From the NCBI RefSeq assembly GCF_003663885.1, contig NZ_RCCE01000012.1, positions 1-32,915 on the forward strand: a stretch of 32,915 nucleotides of DNA, written 5' to 3'. This stretch comes from Litoreibacter meonggei. Its GTDB lineage: Bacteria; Pseudomonadota; Alphaproteobacteria; Rhodobacterales; Rhodobacteraceae. Of this stretch, positions 26,181 through 32,915 are shown one piece after another; the stretch's first letter is position 1; each line of letters starts with the position of its first letter. The notes under the pieces were generated by a model. The model saw nothing but the letters and a program-made list of their open reading frames with translations. It was not told where the DNA came from and did no database searches. A program made the position numbers and the translations under genes.

Positions 26181-26268
26181 AAAAGGTCAGCACGGCGTCT
26201 TTAGACTGCGGTCATGCGCTGCCACCAAGGGGGTGGGGGCGCGCACATGACACCAAAGGAGTGACCTT

Positions 26269-27249
26269 ATGTCGTTCGTCAAAACCGTGGCCTCCGCCGC
26301 AATCCTCGCCGCAGCTGCAAGCGCTGCCGATGCCCGTGACCAGATCCGCGTCGTCGGCTCGTCCACCGTATTCCCGTTCTCCACCGCCGTTGCCGAACAA
26401 TTCGGCCGGTCGACCGATTTCCAGACACCCGTGGTCGAATCTACAGGCTCCGGCGGCGGTCTGAAGCTGTTTTGCGCAGGCGTCGGCACCGAGCATCCCG
26501 ACATCACCAACGCATCGCGCCGCATGAAGGCGAAAGAATTCAAGCTTTGCGCTGATAACGGCGTAACCGAAGTAACCGAAGCCATCATCGGCTATGACGG
26601 CATCGTCATCGCCAACGCCAAGGGTGGCCCCGTGCTGAACGTCACCCGCGAACAACTGGTCACCGCGTTGGCGGCCCAAGGCCCGCTGCCGGAAATGTGG
26701 TCCGATGTTGATCCGTCGCTGCCCGCCATCAAGATTGAGGTGCTTGGCCCGCCCCCATCCTCCGGCACCCGCGACGCGTTTGAGGAACTGGTCATGCACG
26801 AAGGCTGCGAAGGTGCAGGCATCGCATGTGAAGGCATCACCATCCGCGAAGATGGGGTCTATATCGAGGCGGGCGAGAACGACAACCTGATCGTCTCCAA
26901 GCTGGAAGCCAACCCCAACGCGGTCGGCGTGTTCGGCTTCTCGTTCCTCGACCAGAACTCGGACGTGCTGCAAGGCGCCAGCGTGGACGGGGTCGAGCCG
27001 AGCTTCGACAACATCGCAGATGGCGCCTATCCGGTGTCCCGCTCGCTCTACTTCTACATCAAGAACGCGCATGTGGGTGTGATCCCCGGCCTGCAAGAGT
27101 TCGCGGACGAGTTCATGTCCGACGCGGCTGCCGGTGAAGAGGGTTATCTGGTCGACAAGGGCCTGATCCCGCTGCCCGAAGACGCGTTCGGGACCGTCTC
27201 GGGCAATGTCAAATCGCTGACCCCGATGACGGGCAACGAGTGGAACTAG
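26269..27249 (+). CDS. pstS: Phosphate ABC transporter, periplasmic binding protein
   Basis: High-affinity phosphate receptor in the periplasm, delivering phosphate to PstCA. Of 326 residues the first ~22 are a signal peptide (SAAILAAAASAADA). The mature protein begins RDQIRVVGSSTVFPF, followed by the phosphate-binding ESTGSGGG loop and PPPSSGTRDAF, all typical of PstS. AAAGGAG lies upstream of the ATG. It sits directly after the three-repeat Pho box. A stem-loop separates it from pstC, which may give PstS its higher level relative to the permease genes. Confidence 0.96.
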   Translation: MSFVKTVASAAILAAAASAADARDQIRVVGSSTVFPFSTAVAEQFGRSTDFQTPVVESTGSGGGLKLFCAGVGTEHPDITNASRRMKAKEFKLCADNGVTEVTEAIIGYDGIVIANAKGGPVLNVTREQLVTALAAQGPLPEMWSDVDPSLPAIKIEVLGPPPSSGTRDAFEELVMHEGCEGAGIACEGITIREDGVYIEAGENDNLIVSKLEANPNAVGVFGFSFLDQNSDVLQGASVDGVEPSFDNIADGAYPVSRSLYFYIKNAHVGVIPGLQEFADEFMSDAAAGEEGYLVDKGLIPLPEDAFGTVSGNVKSLTPMTGNEWN

Positions 27250-27262
27250 CCGCAAACTCAGG

Positions 27263-27289
27263 GCAGGGACTGCATGTCGCGGTCCCTGC
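27263..27289 (+). other. Stem-loop between pstS and pstC
   Basis: GCAGGGAC (27263-27270) pairs perfectly with GTCCCTGC (27282-27289) around an 11-base loop, in a 61-base gap. It has no T-run, so it more likely stabilises the pstS message or causes partial read-through than complete termination. Confidence 0.6.
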
Positions 27290-27310
27290 GCCAGTCCTTC
27301 GGGGGAACGG

Positions 27311-28687
27311 ATGCTGACACTCACCTTCTTTGCGATCCTCGCGCTGGCGCTGGCGTTTTTCGTCATCGGGCGCAGCCGGGCGGTCGCTGTGGTGCGCGGG
27401 GACGTGCGTCTTTTACATTCGCGCCCGAACTTCCACGGCATTCTCGCGCTTCTGCTCTCCGCGATCTGCGGCATCGCAGTGTTGCTGCTGCTGGGAACGA
27501 TGGGCGCTGTGTGGATCGAGACGCATCTGCTGGCCGCGATCCTGTCCGCTCAACCTGACATGTCCCCGATCGAGGCCGAGTTGGTTCTGTCCGACGCCCG
27601 TGCACTGGCCTCCGGTGGCATCGCCTCAAAATCCGATCCACTGCGTTTGGATATCGCACAGCAAGTCGGGCGCCAAGGTGCGCTGCATCATTGGGGCACC
27701 GTCGTCGTTTCGCTAGTCGCGGCACTCGTCGCGGGGCTATGGGCGCTTGGCAAGATTTCTCCGGACTGGCGCGCGCGCAATCGGTCCGAGACCATCATCC
27801 GCCGCATCCTGATGCTGACCGCTGCCATTGCGGTACTGACCACCGTGGGCATCGTGCTGTCGCTGATCTTCGAGACGATCAACTTCTTCAACAATATCGA
27901 CTGGCAGGTTCACAAGTTCCTGTTCGGCACCACATGGTCTCCGCTGTCCGGCGTGCAAGCAGGCAAGCTGGACCCTGACAAGGTTGGTGCTGTGCCGCTG
28001 TTCGCAGGCACCTTGATGATTACCGTTATCGCCATGCTGGTCGCTGTTCCTGTGGGGCTGTTTTCCGCAGTATACCTGTCGGATTTTGCCAGCCACCGCG
28101 TCCGTGCGTGGGCGAAACCGATGCTGGAACTGCTGGCCGGTATTCCCACTGTCGTCTACGGCTTCTTCGCGGCGATCACGCTGGCACCCTTCATTCGCAA
28201 CTCGGGCGAGGCGATCGGGCTGACCATCGCCTCCGAGAGCGCCTTGGCGGCGGGAATCGTCATGGGGATCATGATCATCCCCTTCATCTCCTCGCTGAGC
28301 GATGACGTCATCAACGCCGTGCCGCAGAGCTTGCGCGACGGCTCCTACGGGTTGGGCGCAACCAAGGCGGAAACCATCCGTCAAGTCGTGTTGCCCGCCG
28401 CGTTGCCCGGCATCGTGTCCGCCGTCTTGCTGGGCGTGTCCCGCGCGGTGGGCGAGACGATGATTGTGGTGATGGCCGCAGGGCAGGGGGCGAACCTGAC
28501 CGCCAACCCGCTGGAGGCCGTGACGACCGTGACCGTACAAATCGTCATGCTGATCACCGGCGACACGGAAGCCTCGACCGCCGCGGGCCCCGCCTTCACC
28601 TTGGGCTTCACGCTGTTCTGCGTGACCTTGCTGATGAACATCGCGGCACAGCGTGTGGTGCGCAAATACCGTGAACTTTATGACTAG
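27311..28687 (+). CDS. pstC: Phosphate ABC transporter permease PstC
   Basis: Inner-membrane channel subunit pairing with PstA. The 458-residue chain has an N-terminal extension of about 160 residues with three hydrophobic segments (around 1-20, 43-70, 130-147). Then comes the usual PstC core (IRRILMLTAAIAVLTTVGIV onward) with ELLAGIPTVVYGFFA and the ABC-coupling EAA-type loop AVPQSLRDGSYGLGATKAETIRQVVLP. The extension resembles the N-terminal domain known in many alphaproteobacterial PstC proteins and is not a fusion artefact. GGGGGAACGG precedes ATG 27311. Confidence 0.95.
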   Translation: MLTLTFFAILALALAFFVIGRSRAVAVVRGDVRLLHSRPNFHGILALLLSAICGIAVLLLLGTMGAVWIETHLLAAILSAQPDMSPIEAELVLSDARALASGGIASKSDPLRLDIAQQVGRQGALHHWGTVVVSLVAALVAGLWALGKISPDWRARNRSETIIRRILMLTAAIAVLTTVGIVLSLIFETINFFNNIDWQVHKFLFGTTWSPLSGVQAGKLDPDKVGAVPLFAGTLMITVIAMLVAVPVGLFSAVYLSDFASHRVRAWAKPMLELLAGIPTVVYGFFAAITLAPFIRNSGEAIGLTIASESALAAGIVMGIMIIPFISSLSDDVINAVPQSLRDGSYGLGATKAETIRQVVLPAALPGIVSAVLLGVSRAVGETMIVVMAAGQGANLTANPLEAVTTVTVQIVMLITGDTEASTAAGPAFTLGFTLFCVTLLMNIAAQRVVRKYRELYD

Positions 28688-28698
28688 GGGCTGGCTCA

Positions 28699-30477
28699 AT
28701 GGTTGATATGACAACACTCAGCGCGCGTCACGGGGATGCCGCCTCGACCAAGCGGGTTCGCAAGCGCCGCGCCGCCGAGACGCGGCTGAAAGCTTACGGC
28801 ATCATCGCGCTTTCACTGGCGGCGGCGGCGTTGATTGCGCTGCTTGGCTCGGTCTTCACCAAGGCGGGCGGGGCTTTGACCGAGACCTACCTGACGATGC
28901 CGATCACCTTGGAGGCGTCAGAGATCGACCCGGACGGCACCGGCGATCCCGCAATCATCCGGCGCGCGGACTTCTCGGGCCTGACCAAGGATATGCTGAA
29001 AGAGCAGTTTCCAAACGCCAAGGGCCGCACCACGCGGCGCGAGCTGTATGACCTGACCTCGTCCGGTGCCGCGTTCGAGCTGGCCGACAAGGTCGCCGCC
29101 GACCCGTCGCTGCTGGGCCAGACCATCGACTACCCGCTTCTCGCGTCGGACGTGGCTGACCTGTATCTGAAAGGCGCGTTCGGAGACCTCGTATCCAAGC
29201 CCGTCGAGGGCAACCTGACCCTGACCGAACAGGATGGCGCTTACCTTGTGTCCTCCACCGCCGATGACTTTTCCAAAGCACTGGACCGCGTGAAAGAGGG
29301 CCTGACCGTCGAGGCCGCCAAGCTGCGCGGTCAGGCCCGGTTGCAGGACAATGGCGTGGTCGAATTTACCCGCCGCGCCGAGATGGCAGAGACTGCCGAG
29401 GAACGTGAAAAGAATGAAAAGCTGGCCGAATCCCGCGCCGCCGCCCGCGACGCGCAGCTGGCACAGGCGGACGAGTTGGAAGCCCGTGCAGCGGCACAAG
29501 GCGGTGACGAAGTGCTGGACGAAAACAACCGCTCCGTGCTGATCAACGTCGCCGGTGGCTGGCTCAAGATGACCCGCATCACGCCGAACGGCGGTCTGGC
29601 CGAAGCCGTCGCGCCGATGGAGCGCGCGGTGGATGCTACGAACTCCTGGGGCCTCTACACCACCGACCTGCCCGAAGCCTCGCGTAAAGTGTCTGATAAC
29701 CAGATCATCTGGATCGAGCAGTTAAATGCGCAGGGCAGGGTGGACGTGGTGTTCAACACCCGCTTCTTCACCGCAGGTGACAGCCGTGAGCCGGAGCTGG
29801 CGGGCATCTGGGGCGCGGTTGCAGGGTCGTTCTGGACGATGCTGGTGACCTTCCTGCTGGCTTTCCCCACGGGCGTTCTGGCGGCGATCTACCTTGAGGA
29901 ATTTGCCCCCAAGAACAAGCTGACCGACTTCGTGGAGGTCAATATTAACAACCTCGCGGCCGTGCCGTCCATCGTGTTCGGCCTGCTGGGCCTGTCGGTG
30001 TTTCTCGGCGTCTTCGGCGTTCCACGCTCCGCGCCCTTGGCGGGTGGGATCGTGCTGGCGCTGATGACGCTGCCCACGATCATCATCGCTGCGCGCGCCG
30101 CCATCCGGGCGGTGCCACCGTCGATCCGTGACGCTGCCGTGGGTCTTGGCGCTTCACCGTTGCAATGCACCTTCCACCACGTGCTACCACTGGCCATGCC
30201 CGGCATCCTGACCGGCACCATCATCGGCATGGCGCAGGCTCTGGGTGAAACCGCGCCGCTGATCATGATCGGTATGGTGGCCTTCATCGTGGACATCCCC
30301 GGCTCCATCACCGACAGCGCGTCGGTGCTGCCAGTGCAGGTGTTCCGCTGGTCCGACTTCCCCGAGCGCGCGTTCGAGGCCCGCACATCCGCGGCGATCT
30401 GCGTGCTGCTTTTCTTCCTTGTGGTGATGAACGCCATCGCCGTGATCCTGCGCAAACGATTTGAAAGACGGTGGTAA
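28699..30477 (+). CDS. pstA: Phosphate ABC transporter permease PstA, long form
   Basis: Second channel subunit, 592 residues against about 300 in E. coli. After a basic cytoplasmic start ([16 protein letters not shown]) and the first membrane helix (about 34-55) there is a large, probably periplasmic insert of roughly 300 residues. It includes an Ala/Glu/Arg-rich stretch ([20 protein letters not shown]) likely to form a coiled coil. The permease core follows ([46 protein letters not shown] loop [16 protein letters not shown]). Long N-terminal regions of this kind (DUF3333) are known in proteobacterial PstA. GGGGC lies ahead of ATG 28699. Its TAA ends 2 bases before the pstB start. Confidence 0.95.
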   Translation: MVDMTTLSARHGDAASTKRVRKRRAAETRLKAYGIIALSLAAAALIALLGSVFTKAGGALTETYLTMPITLEASEIDPDGTGDPAIIRRADFSGLTKDMLKEQFPNAKGRTTRRELYDLTSSGAAFELADKVAADPSLLGQTIDYPLLASDVADLYLKGAFGDLVSKPVEGNLTLTEQDGAYLVSSTADDFSKALDRVKEGLTVEAAKLRGQARLQDNGVVEFTRRAEMAETAEEREKNEKLAESRAAARDAQLAQADELEARAAAQGGDEVLDENNRSVLINVAGGWLKMTRITPNGGLAEAVAPMERAVDATNSWGLYTTDLPEASRKVSDNQIIWIEQLNAQGRVDVVFNTRFFTAGDSREPELAGIWGAVAGSFWTMLVTFLLAFPTGVLAAIYLEEFAPKNKLTDFVEVNINNLAAVPSIVFGLLGLSVFLGVFGVPRSAPLAGGIVLALMTLPTIIIAARAAIRAVPPSIRDAAVGLGASPLQCTFHHVLPLAMPGILTGTIIGMAQALGETAPLIMIGMVAFIVDIPGSITDSASVLPVQVFRWSDFPERAFEARTSAAICVLLFFLVVMNAIAVILRKRFERRW

Positions 30478-30479
30478 AG

Positions 30480-31283
30480 ATGCTCGATACAACCCAGACC
30501 CTTTTGACGGAGCCGACCATGTCCAAAGAGATCAAGATCAGCGCCCAAGGCGTGGACGTGTTCTACGGCGATACCCATGCGATCAAGAACGTCGACCTTG
30601 AGATCGAAAACAAGGCTGTGACTGCTTTTATCGGCCCGTCGGGATGTGGCAAATCCACCTTCCTGCGCTGCATCAACCGGATGAACGACACCATCGACAT
30701 CTGCCGCGTGACGGGGGATATCCTGCTTGAAGGGCAGGACATCTACGCCAAATCGGTCGATCCCGTGCAACTGCGCGCCCGCGTTGGTATGGTGTTCCAG
30801 AAGCCCAACCCGTTCCCGAAGTCGATCTATGACAACGTCGCTTACGGTCCGACCATCCACGGCTTGGCGAAGAACAAGGCGGAACTGGATGAAATCGTTG
30901 AACAATCCCTGCGCCGCGCGGCGATCTGGGACGAGGTGAAGGACCGCCTGCACCAACCCGGCACCGGCCTGTCCGGCGGCCAGCAGCAGCGCCTGTGCAT
31001 CGGTCGCGCCATCGCCACGGCGCCGGAGGTGCTGCTGATGGACGAGCCATGTTCGGCCCTTGACCCCATCGCCACGGCGCAGGTTGAGGAGTTGATCGAC
31101 GACTTGCGGCAGAACTATACCGTTGTGATCGTAACCCACTCGATGCAACAAGCCGCGCGGGTCAGCCAGAAAACTGCGTTCTTCCACTTGGGAAACGTCG
31201 TAGAATATGGCGATACGAATAAGATTTTCACCAACCCCGAAGACAGCCGGACCGAGAGTTACATCACCGGACGGATAGGGTAG
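30480..31283 (+). CDS. pstB: Phosphate ABC transporter ATP-binding protein
   Basis: ATPase driving phosphate import, on the cytoplasmic face of PstCA. The 267 residues contain Walker [10 protein letters not shown] (52-60), the Q-loop in [11 protein letters not shown], the signature LSGGQQQR and Walker B VLLMDEP, plus the H-loop [10 protein letters not shown]. Start options are GTG 30471, ATG 30480 and ATG 30519 (MSKEIKI); I chose 30480 because GGTGG lies 5 bases upstream and the site nearly abuts the pstA stop. ATG 30519 also has an ACGGAG site and cannot be excluded. Confidence 0.95.
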   Translation: MLDTTQTLLTEPTMSKEIKISAQGVDVFYGDTHAIKNVDLEIENKAVTAFIGPSGCGKSTFLRCINRMNDTIDICRVTGDILLEGQDIYAKSVDPVQLRARVGMVFQKPNPFPKSIYDNVAYGPTIHGLAKNKAELDEIVEQSLRRAAIWDEVKDRLHQPGTGLSGGQQQRLCIGRAIATAPEVLLMDEPCSALDPIATAQVEELIDDLRQNYTVVIVTHSMQQAARVSQKTAFFHLGNVVEYGDTNKIFTNPEDSRTESYITGRIG

Positions 31284-31294
31284 GGAGCAGGGAT

Positions 31295-32014
31295 ATGATG
31301 GACCAGGAACATATAGCCTCCGCCTTTGATCGTGATCTTGAGGGGGTGCTAGCGCTGATCATGCAGATGGGCGGACTGGTGGAGACGGCGATCTCTGACG
31401 CCGCACGGGCGCTGGAAATGCGCGACACAGAGCTGGCCGACCAAGTCCGGCGCAACGACAAGCTGATTGATGCGCTGGAAGAACAGGTGGCGTCCGAGGT
31501 GGCCCGCGTGATTGCCGTGCGCGCGCCGACTGCGGGTGATTTGCGCACGGTGCTGTCGGTGCTCAAGATTTCCGGCAACCTCGAACGGATGGGCGACTAT
31601 GCCAAGAACCTTGGCAAACGCACCTCGGTGCTGTCTGAGATGCCCGCCATAACGGGTACAGGCGGCGCGCTGCGCCGGATGACGCAACTGGTGAATGTGA
31701 TGCTGAAAGACGCGCTGGATGCGTATATCCAGCGTGATGTGGATCTGGCAGAGGATGTCCGCCAGCGGGACAGCGAGGTGGATCAGATGTATAACGCGTT
31801 GTTTCGTGAATTCCTGACCCACATGATGGAAGACCCGCGCAACATTACGGCCTGTATGCACTTGCATTTTATAGCAAAAAACGTGGAACGCATGGGCGAT
31901 CATGTGACCTCGATATGTGAACAGGTGGTTTACCTTGTGACCGGTGACATGCCCGACGAGGATCGCGAAAAGCAAGACCGGACATCCACGGACAGCGCGC
32001 TAGGTAAGGTTTAA
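31295..32014 (+). CDS. phoU: Phosphate signalling protein PhoU
   Basis: Negative regulator linking the Pst transporter to PhoR. The 239-residue, all-helical protein shows the two PhoU repeats: GGLVETAISDAARALEMRD with DLRTVLSVLKISGNLERMGDYAKNL (first half) and MLKDALDAYIQRDVDLAEDVRQRDSEVDQMYNALFRE with HLHFIAKNVERMGDHVTSICEQV (second half). The ExxxD metal-binding pattern occurs in ERMGDYAKN and ERMGDHVTN-like positions. Eleven bases after pstB and four before phoB, so part of the same transcript. Confidence 0.96.
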   Translation: MMDQEHIASAFDRDLEGVLALIMQMGGLVETAISDAARALEMRDTELADQVRRNDKLIDALEEQVASEVARVIAVRAPTAGDLRTVLSVLKISGNLERMGDYAKNLGKRTSVLSEMPAITGTGGALRRMTQLVNVMLKDALDAYIQRDVDLAEDVRQRDSEVDQMYNALFREFLTHMMEDPRNITACMHLHFIAKNVERMGDHVTSICEQVVYLVTGDMPDEDREKQDRTSTDSALGKV

Positions 32015-32018
32015 GACG

Positions 32019-32702
32019 GTGACACAACCTGTTGTTCTTGTTGTTGAAGATGATCCGGCGCAGCGCGAGGTCCTCGCGTATAATATCCGCGCCGAGGGTT
32101 ATCTGGTTGAAACCGCCGAAAACGGCGATGAGGCGCTGTTGATGGTACAAGAACACGCGCCGGATGTGGTGGTGCTGGACTGGATGTTGCCAAACGTGTC
32201 GGGCATCGAGATATGCCGCCAGATCAAGGCAAAGTCTGAAACCAGAGACATTCCGGTGATTATGTTATCTGCGCGATCCGAGGAAACAGATCGTGTTCGC
32301 GGGTTGGAGACCGGTGCGGATGACTATGTTGTTAAACCATATTCTGTCGCAGAGCTGCTGGCGCGTATCCGCACGCAGCTGCGTCGGTCACGGCCATCTG
32401 CAGTGGGTCAACGACTTGAGTTCGAAGATGTCGTCATGGATGTCGAGGAACATCGCGTATACCGCGGTGATGCGCCTCTGAAGCTTGGTCCGACGGAGTT
32501 CCGGCTTCTGGCGACCTTCATGGAGCGACCGGGTCGCGTTTGGTCGCGAGAGCAACTTCTGGATCGTGTTTGGGGCAGAGATATCTATGTGGATACTCGT
32601 ACTGTGGACGTCCATGTCGGTCGGTTGCGTAAGGCCCTGTGCTCAACTGGGCGTGCGGATCCGGTTCGTACGGTGCGTGGAGCAGGCTATGCTTTGGGGT
32701 AA
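32019..32702 (+). CDS. phoB: Phosphate regulon response regulator
   Basis: OmpR/PhoB-type transcription factor of 227 residues that binds Pho boxes when phosphorylated. The receiver domain (1-120) has acidic residues Glu10/Asp11/Asp12, the phospho-acceptor Asp54 in VVVLDWMLP, Ser84 and Lys106 (VVKPYS). The C-terminal winged helix (about 130-227) shows LGPTEFRLLATFMERPGRVWSREQLLDRVWG and TVDVHVGRLRKAL. It starts with GTG 32019, four bases after the phoU stop. Placed last in the block, so PhoB would raise its own level through the pstS promoter; that is inference from order. Confidence 0.96.
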   Translation: MTQPVVLVVEDDPAQREVLAYNIRAEGYLVETAENGDEALLMVQEHAPDVVVLDWMLPNVSGIEICRQIKAKSETRDIPVIMLSARSEETDRVRGLETGADDYVVKPYSVAELLARIRTQLRRSRPSAVGQRLEFEDVVMDVEEHRVYRGDAPLKLGPTEFRLLATFMERPGRVWSREQLLDRVWGRDIYVDTRTVDVHVGRLRKALCSTGRADPVRTVRGAGYALG

Positions 32703-32814
32703 TTGTGCTTCGGTAGAAGCGTTAGAATCCAAGTTCTTATAGGTGAAACCTTAGCGTTCGTAAATCTACACCTGATATTAAGTTACATAATAACGATTAT
32801 AAGTAAATTGTGGG
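32703..32814. other. AT-rich spacer after phoB
   Basis: About 110 bases, clearly richer in A/T than the coding DNA around it. No strong terminator hairpin for phoB was found by eye and no reading frame is supported. The drop in GC fits a site of insertion next to the IS30-like element that appears to begin around 32815. Confidence 0.4.
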
Positions 32815-32915
32815 TGTAGCGGTGGATTCACAAACGAAGTGCAAATTCTGTATCAAAACAGAACCTTGCATGGAGAATGACAAATGGGAAGCTGTTACCC
32901 TCACCTGAGTTTGGA
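32815..32915 (+). mobile_element. Probable left end of an IS30-family insertion sequence (partial)
   Basis: A reading frame at 32884 opens like an IS30 transposase, and TGTAGCGG at 32815 lies 69 bases ahead of it, the distance expected from an IS30 left inverted repeat to its transposase start. The boundary is an estimate because the right end and target duplication are outside the window. Confidence 0.45.
32884..32915 (+). CDS. IS30-like transposase, N-terminal fragment
   Basis: ATG 32884, seven bases after a GGAGA site, opens a frame that stays open to the window edge: MGSCYPHLSL, then cut. IS30-family transposases commonly begin MG-x-x-Y-x-x-LSL(E/D)(E/D)R, so the match is suggestive, but only ten residues are visible. 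If correct, the element lies 180 bases after phoB in the same direction. Confidence 0.45.
   Translation, partial: MGSCYPHLSL

Noticed and set aside
26212-27474. 420-codon open frame on the minus strand
   Set aside because: Antisense of pstS and the start of pstC, covering the Pho-regulated leader; no family features.
27311-27790. PstC N-terminal extension as a gene fusion or wrong start
   Set aside because: Extended PstC forms with extra membrane helices are common in Alphaproteobacteria, and the frame has a ribosome site at 27311.

Overview
The window is chromosomal DNA of an alphaproteobacterium. Protein style and gene neighbourhoods (phoR-pstSCAB-phoU-phoB, an extended L21 next to L27, obg-proB-proA) point to the Rhodobacteraceae/Roseobacter group; the genus cannot be fixed from sequence alone. 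Gene density is high, codon use is GC-rich and uniform, and no prophage or CRISPR array is visible. The only mobile DNA appears to be the start of an IS30-like element at the right edge.

Layout. (1) 1-6057: the tail of an NCS2 nucleobase permease, then aceE-aceF-lpd, a complete pyruvate dehydrogenase operon of the homodimeric-E1 type whose E3 carries its own lipoyl domain, closed by a bidirectional terminator. (2) 6056-10522, minus strand: an AmiS/UreI-type urea/amide channel, an NCS2 xanthine/urate-type permease and a malic enzyme fused to a phosphotransacetylase-like domain. (3) 10798-17026: the most interesting block, a complete beta-hydroxyaspartate cycle (BHAC) cluster bhcABCD on the minus strand with the IclR-type regulator bhcR divergent from it, followed convergently by uglY, (S)-ureidoglycine aminohydrolase of purine/allantoin breakdown. 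(4) 17243-19850: tRNA-Ser(CGA), a DUF2059-like exported protein, a small lipoprotein-like ORF, and rplU-rpmA. (5) 19932-24964: LysE exporter, GNAT acetyltransferase, obg, proB, proA, and a hypothetical minus-strand ORF. (6) 25103-32702: the phosphate regulon phoR-pstS-pstC-pstA-pstB-phoU-phoB, with a three-repeat Pho box upstream of pstS. (7) 32703-32915: AT-rich spacer and the probable left end of an IS30-family element.

How the genes may work together. The BHAC condenses two glyoxylate into oxaloacetate (BhcA transamination, BhcC aldol addition, BhcB dehydration, BhcD reduction). Its published role is glycolate use. Here it sits beside genes for another glyoxylate source: a xanthine/urate-type permease, ureidoglycine aminohydrolase (one step before ureidoglycolate, which gives glyoxylate plus urea) and a urea/amide channel. 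Malic enzyme and pyruvate dehydrogenase could carry the C4 product on to pyruvate and acetyl-CoA. My working hypothesis is a locus in which purine-derived glyoxylate feeds the BHAC. The individual families are recognised from the sequence; the linkage is inference.
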